DNA of 16,972 nucleotides from JBBILO01 sp037444855 (GTDB taxonomy: Bacteria; Patescibacteriota; Microgenomatia; UBA1406; GWC2-37-13): positions 1 through 16,972 of the forward strand of contig JBBILO010000016.1 in NCBI GenBank assembly GCA_037444855.1, read 5' to 3'. This document shows positions 6,881-14,383 of the stretch, piece after piece. The notes under the pieces were generated by a model, which was not told the DNA's origin, did no database searches, and was given only the letters and a program-made list of their open reading frames with translations. The translations under genes and the position numbers were made by a program. Position 1 is the first letter of the stretch. Each line of letters starts with the position of its first letter.

Positions 6881-7546
6881 AAAAAATTGGATTGATATTT
6901 TAATCCTACTTTCACCCACGTCCTAACTTTTTATCTAACTCATCTCCTGGGAAGGAATTTTAAAATCTTTTTTTGATATTGGTAAGGGAAAAATACAGAT
7001 ATTCATAAAGTATATCCTTCATGAATAATCAATTTGTTAAAATTTGTTCTATCTTCGAAAACTAAACAACAAAGAAATCGATTTTCTTAATCTCTATTAC
7101 TTTAAAAGCCAAAGAAAGATTATTTTTGGATTTAAAATCTTCATAATTTTTTTATAAATAAATTTTCACTTTGGGAGCGAATTAGGAAAGAGGAATTCAT
7201 TAAACTCTTGTTCGGTGATTCTTACTAGTATTTTAAGAGTTTTTCTACTGACGCTTGTTTTAAAACATTTTTTTCTCTTGGCGCGTAGTTTTTTTGATTA
7301 AAGATTGAAAAAGCAAGGAAACAAAGTTGCTTTTGTATTGTCAGAGAAAGATAAGATTATTCTCTAATCGACACTGGTTATGTCGTTGATATAAAATTGG
7401 AAATTTTCTAAACTAAAGAAGAATATAAACCCAATTTAAAGTTTTTTCATATTTTTAACTCTTTAAGATTTATTTTACATTCACGCATTAACTCAAAGTT
7501 CACTAAATCATGGTGAAGCATTCTCCTGATGCATTCTACGTGGCAG
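6881..7546. other. Gene-free AT-rich stretch before tRNA-Tyr
   Basis: No open frame with recognisable content is found on either strand in 666 bp. All frames are broken often and no family motif is visible, so it may be old decayed sequence. One small inverted repeat is present: AAAAGCAA (7309-7316) with TTGCTTTT (7327-7334), loop 10 nt, without a T run. A short GCAT/ATGC hairpin lies at 7518-7532, just past the 3' end of the tRNA. Its role is unclear. Confidence 0.5.
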
Positions 7547-7629
7547 TCCAGGGGGGAGGATTCGAACCTCCGCAGGGATAACCCGGCAGTTTTACAGACT
7601 GCTCCGATTGACCACTCCGGCACCCCTGG
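7547..7629 (-). tRNA. tRNA-Tyr (anticodon GUA)
   Basis: On the minus strand an 83-nt class II tRNA folds fully: acceptor stem CCAGGGG with CCCCTGG, D stem CCG/CGG, anticodon stem GCAGT/ACTGC with loop CTGTAAA (anticodon GTA), a long variable arm with GGG/CCC pairing, and T arm GGAGG-TTCGAAT-CCTCC. The discriminator is A73 and CCA is not encoded. The first pair is C1:G72, as in archaeal and eukaryotic tRNA-Tyr. Bacterial tRNA-Tyr normally has G1:C72. The gene lies 43 bp downstream of the glycosyltransferase stop on the same strand. No convincing separate promoter is seen in the gap. Confidence 0.95.
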
Positions 7630-7672
7630 TTAGTTAAAAAAAATAGATAATAAATTTTATCAAAAAAATTAT

Positions 7673-9283
7673 TTAGAGGGAAGCCTTTTGATAAAGCCAA
7701 TAAACAGGAGTTTTGTTAATGTTATTTATACTTCTTATTGGTTTAACCATCCATTTTTTTTCTATTTGACAAGTACTGCTAAAAATTAATAAATCTTTAT
7801 CTTCTAATTTTATTCTCTCAACCTGATCTTTTTTTGGACAATCTTGATTAAAAAAATAAATATTATCTAAATAATTCATTCTCATCCCTTTTTGGATTTT
7901 ACCAACTAAAGATGGTTGATAATTGGAAGAAAAATATAAATAATAAATTGGGAACCAACCGGAAACAAAAAAATAAATTCGCTGATATTGATTTTTATTT
8001 TCTGCCAAATAAATTGCCATATTCTGATTGCCATCACTTCGCCCAATAGCAGTAAACATTGAGACGTGTTGAAAATAATTATGAGTAAAATAAATAAATT
8101 CAATCGTTAAAAAAATATAAAAGAAGAGAACAAATTTATTATTGCATAGCTTTATAAATTTTTTCCAACCAATAATAGAAATTAAAATAATAAAAAATAA
8201 CATTGGTAAAGACCGATGCATATGAGGACTGTTTTCAATTGTTAAACCGGCGGGAAAAACATTGATTAATAAAAGAAGAATAACTAATTTCATTATTTTC
8301 TCTATCTTTTTGTTATCTTCTTTAATAAAAAAATAAAAGATAATTAAAATCAATTGAGATAGATAAAACAATCCAAAATTAGGGATCTGAAACCAAGGGG
8401 GATTACCGCCATTTAAAAAAAGATAAACCGGGGAAAAATATATTAAAAATTGGGTTAGAAATATCCTTGTCAAATAAACGAATTTATTATTAAAAAGACG
8501 GGCTATAAGAATCGAGTTTTCATTGTAGATAAATTGATTAAAATAATCTTTTTTTATCGTAATTTCATTAAAAATCGACGTTTGAGTAAACCGAGACTTT
8601 CCCCAAACTGATAAGCTAAAAATAACTAATAAAATAAAAAAAATTAAAAAGTAAATAATTAGATAAAAAGGTATCTTTTCTTTTTGTTGAAAATTAAAAA
8701 TTAATAAAATCAACAAAGTCAGTGGAATAATCAATCTAAAACTCGGATAAGAAAGAAACGCCAGCAAAAAATTAATCAATATAAAGAATTTAACAAGTAA
8801 GATTTTTCTTTTATTAAAGTGAAGAGCTAAACCACTGATGTAGAAAAAAGAGGCAAAAATCCCCTCGGCCGCGGTACGGCTAAAGGCAATATGCCAAGGA
8901 TTAATCGCTAAAAGGAAACTTCCTACCAATGCTAGCCAACTATTTTGGAATAAATTAAAAATCAAAAAATAAAAACTAATAATTGTTAATGAACCAACAA
9001 AAGCATTAATTGCCCTTGCTCCAAAAACGCTATCGCCAAAAATTAAACTTCCAAGACCAGAGAAGTACATCGGTAAAACCGGTGGATAATCGCCCCATTT
9101 ATCAAAGTAAAAAATTGGCCAGAGGTTACCATACAAATCCTTTCCGTTTAATAAAATGAACTTACCAACATAGGAGTTAACTACCTCATCTTGATGAAAA
9201 CCGGAAGGAATATCACCTAAACGATAAAACCTAAGAAAAAAACATAAAATTAAAATTAATAAAAAACAAAAGTATATTTTCAT
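7673..9283 (-). CDS. GT-C fold membrane glycosyltransferase (family 39/ArnT-like)
   Basis: The 536-aa protein begins with a membrane helix and then R-L-G-D-I-P-x-G-F-H-Q-D-E (21-33). The Asp32-Glu33 pair in the first extracytoplasmic loop is the catalytic signature of polyprenol-phosphate-sugar-dependent GT-C enzymes. Further family blocks are GDYPPVLPMYFSGLG (64-78), FGARAINAFVGSLTI and INPWHIAFSRTAAEG. About eleven to thirteen hydrophobic segments follow, and the C-terminal ~120 residues form a soluble domain. It probably moves a sugar from a lipid carrier onto protein, glycan or lipid outside the membrane. Substrate and acceptor cannot be told. The ATG has a TATAAA box on the minus strand seven bases upstream. 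The tRNA-Tyr lies just downstream. Confidence 0.85.
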   Translation of the reverse strand: MKIYFCFLLILILCFFLRFYRLGDIPSGFHQDEVVNSYVGKFILLNGKDLYGNLWPIFYFDKWGDYPPVLPMYFSGLGSLIFGDSVFGARAINAFVGSLTIISFYFLIFNLFQNSWLALVGSFLLAINPWHIAFSRTAAEGIFASFFYISGLALHFNKRKILLVKFFILINFLLAFLSYPSFRLIIPLTLLILLIFNFQQKEKIPFYLIIYFLIFFILLVIFSLSVWGKSRFTQTSIFNEITIKKDYFNQFIYNENSILIARLFNNKFVYLTRIFLTQFLIYFSPVYLFLNGGNPPWFQIPNFGLFYLSQLILIIFYFFIKEDNKKIEKIMKLVILLLLINVFPAGLTIENSPHMHRSLPMLFFIILISIIGWKKFIKLCNNKFVLFFYIFLTIEFIYFTHNYFQHVSMFTAIGRSDGNQNMAIYLAENKNQYQRIYFFVSGWFPIYYLYFSSNYQPSLVGKIQKGMRMNYLDNIYFFNQDCPKKDQVERIKLEDKDLLIFSSTCQIEKKWMVKPIRSINNINKTPVYWLYQKASL

Positions 9284-9290
9284 CTTCGAT

Positions 9291-9296
9291 TTTATA
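9291..9296 (-). promoter_or_regulatory. -10 box of the GT-C gene, 7 nt before its start
   Basis: Minus-strand TATAAA lies seven bases before the ATG (9283-9281). It shares a 28-bp intergenic space with the opposing dehydrogenase promoter. Its -35 region would have to lie in or beyond the dehydrogenase start. Confidence 0.5.
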
Positions 9297-9299
9297 TTT

Positions 9300-9305
9300 T
9301 ATAAT
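9300..9305 (+). promoter_or_regulatory. -10 box of the dehydrogenase gene, 6 nt before its start
   Basis: TATAAT followed by AAATAT and the ATG at 9312 predicts a leaderless mRNA. A weak -35 candidate, TTTTCA (9277-9282), at 17-bp spacing falls over the start codon of the divergent GT-C gene. Confidence 0.55.
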
Positions 9306-9311
9306 AAATAT

Positions 9312-10307
9312 ATGGAAATTATTTTTTTTGAGGTTGAAGATTGGGAAAAGGAAATTATTGAAAAAAATTTTCCACAAGCAAAAATTGTCCCTCAACCGAT
9401 AGATGAAAATAATTTTTTACAATATCAAAACGTCGAAATTCTTTCCTGTTTTATCTATTCCAATCTAAAAAAAGAGGTATTAGCAAAACTGCCACGTTTG
9501 AAATTAATTGCCACTCGCTCTACAGGTTTTGATCATATCGATCTCAATTTTGCTAGAAAAAAAAACGTTTTTGTCGCCAATGTTCCGGAATACGGTTCAA
9601 GAACAGTGGCTGAATATACCTTTGCTCTAATTCTTACTCTCATAAAAAAAATTTATCAATCAATCAATCAAGCAAAAATTTTCAATTTTGATCATAATCA
9701 GATCCGTGGATTTGATCTTTTTGGTAAAACGTTGGGTATTATCGGTTTGGGAAAGATTGGTTTTGAGGTTTTAAAAATTACCAAAGGGTTTCAAATGAAC
9801 GTTTTAGTTTATACTCGAACAAAAAAAGAAGCTTTAGCCAAACAATATCAATTTCAATATGTTGATCTTAACACTCTTCTCTCTCAATCAGATATCATTA
9901 CTCTTCATACACCTTTAACCCAAGAAACATATCACTTAATTAATAGTCAAAATATCTATCAAATTAAAAAAGGCGCCTTTCTAATTAATACTGCCCGCGG
10001 GGCTTTGATTGAAACTCAAGCATTAGTTAAAGCTTTAGAAGAAAATATTTTACAAGGAGTTGCTTTAGATGTTTTAGAAAAAGAAAAATTACTAGCTGAA
10101 GAAACGGAGGTCTTAACCCAAAATTATAAGAAAGAAGTCGATTTAAAAACCTTGGCTTTAAATCATATTCTGATCAATCATCCAAAAGTAATCATCACTC
10201 CACATAATGCTTTTAATACTCATGAAGCTTTGGATAGAATCTTAGAAACGACAATTCAAAACATTAAAAATTTTCTTGAGAGCAAACCGATAAATCTAGT
10301 TTTTTAA
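9312..10307 (+). CDS. D-2-hydroxyacid dehydrogenase, NAD-dependent (D-lactate dehydrogenase-like)
   Basis: The 331-aa protein has the two-domain layout of D-isomer hydroxyacid dehydrogenases. ATRSTGFDHIDL (67-78) and the PEYGSRTVAEYTFALIL block (92-108) form the substrate-side hinge. The Rossmann motif is GLGKIG (145-150). Catalytic residues are seen as Arg229 in NTARG, a Glu in ALDVLEKE (253-258) and His298 in TPHNAFNT. The sequence between 259 and 290 (KLLAEETEVLTQ and what follows) is longer than in phosphoglycerate or glyoxylate reductases and resembles the D-lactate dehydrogenase branch. It probably reduces pyruvate to D-lactate and regenerates NAD+ in a fermentative cell. It converges with glyA and the two stop codons overlap by four bases. 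Confidence 0.85.
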   Translation: MEIIFFEVEDWEKEIIEKNFPQAKIVPQPIDENNFLQYQNVEILSCFIYSNLKKEVLAKLPRLKLIATRSTGFDHIDLNFARKKNVFVANVPEYGSRTVAEYTFALILTLIKKIYQSINQAKIFNFDHNQIRGFDLFGKTLGIIGLGKIGFEVLKITKGFQMNVLVYTRTKKEALAKQYQFQYVDLNTLLSQSDIITLHTPLTQETYHLINSQNIYQIKKGAFLINTARGALIETQALVKALEENILQGVALDVLEKEKLLAEETEVLTQNYKKEVDLKTLALNHILINHPKVIITPHNAFNTHEALDRILETTIQNIKNFLESKPINLVF

Positions 10308-11632
10308 GGAATAGCGAATTTTAAAGCTACTTTTTTTACTTCTAACCTCATTCTTTTTAAGATTTTATTTTGGCTAATTTCTCTTTCAAAATTAGCAATA
10401 TATTTTACCCTTTCCTGATTCTCTTTTGGTAAACGATATTTTTTTAACAAATCAATAACTTCGAGAATCTTTTTTCCAATAAACTCCATCTCTTTTTCTT
10501 TCATTCCCCGAGATGTCGCTGCTGGTGTTCCTAATCTTATTCCTGATGGGTAAAAAGGTGAGGAAGTTTCATCTGGCACAGTGTTTTTATTAACCGTTAA
10601 GCCAATTTTATCTAAAGCCTTCTGCACAAAAATTCCTGCGCCCGGACCAAGAATATTGGTTAAATTAACCAAAATAAGATGGTTGTCGGTCCCACCCCCA
10701 ACGAGCTGCAATCCACCTTCTCTTAGCACTTCTGCTAATTTTTTCGCATTTTTAACTATCTGTAAAACGTATCTTTTAAAAGAAGGCTGACTCGCTTCAT
10801 ACAAAGCGACAGCAATAGCAGCTGTTTGATTATCATGGGGACCTCCTTGTAAACCGGGAAAAACCGCGCTATCGATTTTTTTAGGTAAATCCGGATCTTT
10901 TTTTAATCCTTTTTTAGTGATCATAATCATCGCTCCTCTTGGACCTCTTAAAGTCTTATGAGTTGTTGTCGTGATCACATGAACGTATGGAACTGGTGAT
11001 GGATGAACGCCAGCAACGATTAAACCAGCAATATGAGCAATATCAGCAACTAAATAAGCATTTACTTTCTCAGCAATCTCATAAAATTTTTTATAATTAA
11101 TAATTAAAGGATAAGCGCTTGTCCCAACCCAAATCGCTTTTGGCTTCACCTTTGACACTAATTTTTCAATTTCATTGTAATCAAAAAGATCCTTGTCTTG
11201 ATAAACTCCCTTTTTCTTCAATCCATATTGATAGGCTTTAAAAAAAATTCCCGAAGCCGAAACATGATGACCATGAGTTAGATGACCCCCACTAGTTAAA
11301 GTTTGTCCCATAATCACCTCTCCTGGTTTACATAAAGCCATATGAACGGCTAAATTTGCCGGAGAACCAGAGTATGGTTGAACATTGACATATTCAACGT
11401 TAAAAAGTCTCTTTGCTCTTTCTTGAGCTAATTTTTCTATCTCATCAACCCACTCGTTGCCGCCATAATATCTTTTTCCAGGATAACCCTCGGAATATTT
11501 ATTAACAAATTCGGAGGATAAGACCTTTTTTACCTCTTTTGAGGCATAATTTTCTGATGGAATTAACTCAATCCCTTCTCTTTGCCTTTTTCGTTCTTTT
11601 AGTATAAAAAAGAGTACCTTTTTATCCTTCAT
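10304..11632 (-). CDS. glyA: Serine hydroxymethyltransferase
   Basis: GlyA is a PLP enzyme interconverting serine and glycine with tetrahydrofolate, supplying one-carbon units. Counting from the ATG at 11632 (442 aa), family motifs are GIELIPSENYAS near the N terminus, NKYSEGYPGKRYYGG, NVQPYSGSPANLAV, ADIAHIAGLIVAGVHPSP, and TTTTHKTLRGPRG, where Lys226 forms the Schiff base with PLP. VFPGLQGGPHDNQ and the C-terminal SGIRLGTPAATSRGM also match. An in-frame TTG two codons upstream (11638) is possible, but the ATG fits the family start better. No Shine-Dalgarno sequence is seen. TTTAAT on the minus strand five bases before the ATG could be a -10 box. This is weaker evidence than for other genes here. 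Confidence 0.96.
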   Translation of the reverse strand: MKDKKVLFFILKERKRQREGIELIPSENYASKEVKKVLSSEFVNKYSEGYPGKRYYGGNEWVDEIEKLAQERAKRLFNVEYVNVQPYSGSPANLAVHMALCKPGEVIMGQTLTSGGHLTHGHHVSASGIFFKAYQYGLKKKGVYQDKDLFDYNEIEKLVSKVKPKAIWVGTSAYPLIINYKKFYEIAEKVNAYLVADIAHIAGLIVAGVHPSPVPYVHVITTTTHKTLRGPRGAMIMITKKGLKKDPDLPKKIDSAVFPGLQGGPHDNQTAAIAVALYEASQPSFKRYVLQIVKNAKKLAEVLREGGLQLVGGGTDNHLILVNLTNILGPGAGIFVQKALDKIGLTVNKNTVPDETSSPFYPSGIRLGTPAATSRGMKEKEMEFIGKKILEVIDLLKKYRLPKENQERVKYIANFEREISQNKILKRMRLEVKKVALKFAIP

Positions 11633-11644
11633 AGTCAATTAAAG

Positions 11645-11672
11645 TTGTTAACAATAAAGTGTCGATTATAAT
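11645..11672 (+). promoter_or_regulatory. Promoter of the small membrane protein-wecA pair
   Basis: TTGTTA (11645-11650), a 16-bp spacer and TATAAT (11667-11672) are followed by six bases and the ATG at 11679, again predicting a leaderless transcript. The -35 box is half of the perfect palindrome TTGTTAACAA (11645-11654). Confidence 0.6.
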
Positions 11673-11678
11673 TATTAT

Positions 11679-11984
11679 ATGATTATATCAGATATCTTTA
11701 TCAGTTTTTTAATGTTGCTAATTTTCTTTCTTAGAATAAAAACTCTTCCGCCTCAAATCCCACTTTTTTATTCTCATTTTCCAGCAGAAAATCAATTAAC
11801 TGATCTCTGGCTTATTTTTATTATTCCTATTATAATGAACGTTTTCTTCTTTTTAAATATTTATTTAACCAAAAAATTATTTTTAGATAATTATTTGATA
11901 AACAAAATCTCCCAATATCTAAATTATTTTATTCTTTTAGGTTTTGCTTTTGCTTTTATTAAAATTATTTTTATCATTTCATGA
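11679..11984 (+). CDS. Small membrane protein, DUF1648-like motif
   Basis: The 101-aa protein has three predicted membrane helices (about residues 3-18, 43-62 and 79-99). Between the first two lies LPPQIPLFYSHFPAENQL (23-40), which resembles the L-P-x-x-I-P-x-H/Y-F segment of DUF1648-type proteins. Molecular function is not known. Its TGA stop overlaps the ATG of the next gene (ATGA at 11981-11984), so the two are translationally coupled and the protein may work with the WecA-like transferase. The start is the ATG behind a consensus -10 box. Confidence 0.7.
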   Translation: MIISDIFISFLMLLIFFLRIKTLPPQIPLFYSHFPAENQLTDLWLIFIIPIIMNVFFFLNIYLTKKLFLDNYLINKISQYLNYFILLGFAFAFIKIIFIIS

Positions 11985-13054
11985 AATACTTCTTTCCCTT
12001 ATTCCTCTCCAGTATTATTTCTTTTTTGTTAACTTTTCCCACCATATTTCTTGCCAAAAAATTTAATATCGTCACCGACAAAAAAAAACGATACCATCCT
12101 GCCCATACCCACCAGGGATTAATCCCTAGAGCTGGTGGTTTACCAATATACCTTTCAATTCTTATCTCAACCCTATTTTTTTGTCCTATAAATAAAATTA
12201 TTTTCGGTATTCTATTAAGCTCGTTTCTTTTAATAATCGTTGGACTTTTAGACGATATTTTTGATCTTTCGCCATATCAACGATTTTTTTATAATATTTT
12301 TTTATCAGTCTTAATTGTCGGTTTCGGTTTAGGTATTCCATATATCTCAAATCCATTTGGTGGAGTAATTAGACTTGATCAAAGTATCCTCACGATTAAT
12401 TTTTTTGGCGTAAGAAAAATTCTTATTTTTGCCGATCTATTGGCAATCATCTGGCTAACATTATTAACCAACATCATCAATTGGAGTAAAGGTGTTGATG
12501 GTCAACTACCTGGATTTGTAAGTATTGCGGCTATTTTTTTAGGAATTTTGGCCCAAAGATTTTCTGCTCATGATATCTCTATTCAAACAACAGTGATTTT
12601 TTCCTTTATTGTCGCCGGTGCTTTTTTAGGATTTTTACCGTGGAATTTTTATCCACAGAAAATTATGCCGGGCTATGGTGGCGGTGCCTTGGCTGGTTTT
12701 CTTCTTGGAATCATTTCTATTCTTTCTTTTGGTAAAATTGGCACTCTTCTTCTCATTCTTTCAGTTCCGATAATTGATGGCGTTTATACAATTTGTCGAA
12801 GAATTTATCAAAAAAAATCGCCTTTCCGGGCTGACTGGGGCCATTTTCATCATCGACTTTTAGAAATTGGGTGGGGAAGAAGACGAATTGCGATTTTTTA
12901 TTGGTTAATCACTACCATCTTGGGTATCGCCAGCCTTTTTTTGAAGGGTATAGAAAAAGTCATTTTTTTAATATCATTTTTTATTTTAATGATATTTTTT
13001 ATCATTCTTATTAACCAAGTTAAAAAAAATAAGCTATCTCAAAAAATAACTTAA
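11981..13054 (+). CDS. WecA/MraY-family polyprenyl-phosphate sugar-1-phosphate transferase
   Basis: This family moves a UDP-linked amino-sugar phosphate to undecaprenyl phosphate on the inner membrane face, starting surface glycan or peptidoglycan synthesis. The 357-aa protein has about ten membrane helices. Motifs: HQGLIPRAGGLPIYL (44-58), the Mg2+-binding GLLDDIFDLSP (88-98, Asp91-Asp92), NIINWSKGVDG (164-174), and GHFHHRLLEIGW (287-298), the WecA-like His motif that argues for WecA/TagO over MraY. Where most members have G-D-x-G-S, this one reads PGYGGGALAGFLLG (230-243), so the third conserved Asp is a Tyr. It may be a lineage variant or affect catalysis. The gene overlaps its upstream neighbour by four bases and converges with the next gene with a 21-bp overlap at the 3' ends. 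Confidence 0.88.
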   Translation: MKYFFPLFLSSIISFLLTFPTIFLAKKFNIVTDKKKRYHPAHTHQGLIPRAGGLPIYLSILISTLFFCPINKIIFGILLSSFLLIIVGLLDDIFDLSPYQRFFYNIFLSVLIVGFGLGIPYISNPFGGVIRLDQSILTINFFGVRKILIFADLLAIIWLTLLTNIINWSKGVDGQLPGFVSIAAIFLGILAQRFSAHDISIQTTVIFSFIVAGAFLGFLPWNFYPQKIMPGYGGGALAGFLLGIISILSFGKIGTLLLILSVPIIDGVYTICRRIYQKKSPFRADWGHFHHRLLEIGWGRRRIAIFYWLITTILGIASLFLKGIEKVIFLISFFILMIFFIILINQVKKNKLSQKIT

Positions 13055-13381
13055 AAGGAAAGAAAAACTATTTTTAATTATTGAAATACTAATAGATTCT
13101 TTAAATCCTATGCTTAATAATTGGTAATAAATCATCATTTCAGTAATAACAACGAAGGTTTCTCCTATCAATAAGAACCAAAATCTTTCTCTGAAAAAAA
13201 TGGGAAAAATAAACCAAAGATAAGGAAGCGTTAAACTTGAACCAATTAGTTCTACAAAAATAATTTTCCAAATTTTAAATTTTTCCTTCCGGTTAATAAC
13301 GTGAAGAAAAAAAATTGCTATAATCCCTTCAATAAGCAAAGTTAATCCTAAAGAAAGTAAAAAAATTATTTCATAAAGCAT
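13034..13381 (-). CDS. Small four-helix membrane protein, unrecognised
   Basis: The 115-aa protein is almost entirely hydrophobic with four likely helices (about residues 4-26, 41-62, 66-88 and 95-113). A Glu lies within the first (LTLLIEGIIAI, 13-23) and another in the third (IGETFVVITEMM). Polar residues buried in helices in this way suggest a channel, transporter subunit or assembly partner, but no family is named with confidence. Its ATG is four bases after the stop of the secreted protein upstream on the same strand, so they form a two-gene unit. The 3' end overlaps the end of the WecA-like gene by 21 bp on the opposite strand. No Shine-Dalgarno sequence is visible, so coupling is likely. 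Confidence 0.75.
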   Translation of the reverse strand: MLYEIIFLLSLGLTLLIEGIIAIFFLHVINRKEKFKIWKIIFVELIGSSLTLPYLWFIFPIFFRERFWFLLIGETFVVITEMMIYYQLLSIGFKESISISIIKNSFSFLLSYFLR

Positions 13382-13385
13382 AAGT

Positions 13386-14036
13386 TCATCGACAAGATTC
13401 TCCCATTAAACGATAAAAAAAACACACTATAGAATGCCAAAATGTATTTTTTAATTTTTTAAGTCTTGATTGATCATTACTTTTCTTCAAAATAACTCTT
13501 GGTGATTGGCTAATTTCAAGTGTGTATAATTTTTGTTCTCTCAGAATTGTCTTTTTTAAAGGATTAGCAAAAGTTTCGATCTTTGGAGATATTCCATCGC
13601 TATATTCAGAAATTTTTTTTGATTGATATAAAAAGAGTTTTCCGTTATCTGTCTGACCTAAAGAATATTCAATAATTTCTTTTATTAAAGGATTTCCATT
13701 AGGAATAGGACGTCCATAGGGGTCAATTTGATCGGTTAATAATTTATCTGGCTCAACTAAATTGGCTTTATCTTTTTCATTCCAATAAATTTTTAAAATA
13801 TTGGCTTTATAACCCTTCGTCAAACATTTATTGTTTTCAATTTGATAAGTCTGATAACCACCAAACATCACTTCTTTGTAATACCCAATTAACACAATAT
13901 TTGGAAATTCGTGAAGATTCACGATTTTAACACATCTATCAAGCACGTGATGGTTTGGCGGAACCACATCGGCCCATACTTTATTAGGAAAAAGAAAGAA
14001 AAAATATGATAAGAAAATCAAAACGAAATTCTTCAT
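13386..14036 (-). CDS. Secreted protein of unknown function
   Basis: Counted from the ATG at 14036 (216 aa), residues 1-22 form a signal peptide (MKNFVLIF... ending K-V-W-A before DVVPP) with probable cleavage after Ala22. The mature part starts DVVPPNHHVLDRCVKIVNL and contains C35, C71 and two C-terminal cysteines, which could form disulfides outside the cytoplasm. YYKEVMFGGYQTYQIENNKC is followed by a segment with alternating hydrophobic residues (ANILKIYW), which suggests a mainly beta fold. A TTG ten codons upstream would put extra residues before the signal peptide, so I chose the ATG. It ends in TGA, four bases before the membrane protein it is paired with. I recall similar unnamed proteins in candidate phyla, but no function. 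Confidence 0.75.
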   Translation of the reverse strand: MKNFVLIFLSYFFFLFPNKVWADVVPPNHHVLDRCVKIVNLHEFPNIVLIGYYKEVMFGGYQTYQIENNKCLTKGYKANILKIYWNEKDKANLVEPDKLLTDQIDPYGRPIPNGNPLIKEIIEYSLGQTDNGKLFLYQSKKISEYSDGISPKIETFANPLKKTILREQKLYTLEISQSPRVILKKSNDQSRLKKLKNTFWHSIVCFFYRLMGESCR

Positions 14037-14054
14037 AGATATCGCAACAATAAA

Positions 14055-14060
14055 ATTATA
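14055..14060 (-). promoter_or_regulatory. Likely -10 box of the secreted/membrane protein pair
   Basis: Minus-strand TATAAT lies 18 bases before the ATG at 14036, implying a leader of roughly 11 nt. No clear -35 box was found. Confidence 0.4.
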
Positions 14061-14118
14061 AATCAAGAATTAAAATAAATCTACAAGTAAAAGGGCTAAA
14101 AAACTAACAAATCTAAAA

Positions 14119-14144
14119 CTTTTTGGAAACCTGTTTTCAAAAAG
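14119..14144. repeat. 12-bp inverted repeat (hairpin)
   Basis: CTTTTTGGAAAC (14119-14130) can pair with GTTTTCAAAAAG (14133-14144), with one G-T pair. The loop is at least four bases if the last pair opens. There is no proper T run, so a terminator is not well supported. Confidence 0.5.
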
Positions 14145-14357
14145 CTTATCCAGATGATAAAAGGAAAAGGATTGAAGAACTATATAAAAAAACTCCTCTA
14201 TTTTTCCTAAAATATTTTTCTTGCCCGCCACTATTATAAATTACACTGGCTTCATAACAATTTATAATGCCAATCTTGATTGGAATAAAGTAAATATTTT
14301 TTTCCACACGCCGTTAATATTGCACTAAAAATTCGTTTACCTTTGTTTTTCCGACAC

Positions 14358-14383
14358 AATAGTAAACCTTAATAGTAAACCTA
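14358..14383. repeat. 13-bp tandem duplication
   Basis: AATAGTAAACCTT is directly followed by AATAGTAAACCTA. Two copies agree at 12 of 13 positions. Probably a replication-slippage duplication in non-coding DNA. Confidence 0.7.

Noticed and set aside
6881..7546. Possible decayed protein gene (a stretch near 7358-7440 reads as short hydrophobic and charged runs)
   Set aside because: No frame stays open long enough and no family motif could be identified, so a pseudogene call is not supported.
13386..14066. TTG start at 14066 for the secreted protein
   Set aside because: It would place ten residues before an otherwise ideal signal peptide that starts at the ATG at 14036.
14119..14144. Hairpin as an intrinsic terminator
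   Set aside because: The stem is AT-rich, the loop is tiny, and neither strand has a proper T run after it. No gene ends nearby in a suitable direction.
14358..14383. Start of a CRISPR-like or iteron array
   Set aside because: Only two adjacent 13-bp copies, no spacers, no further copies and no associated genes.
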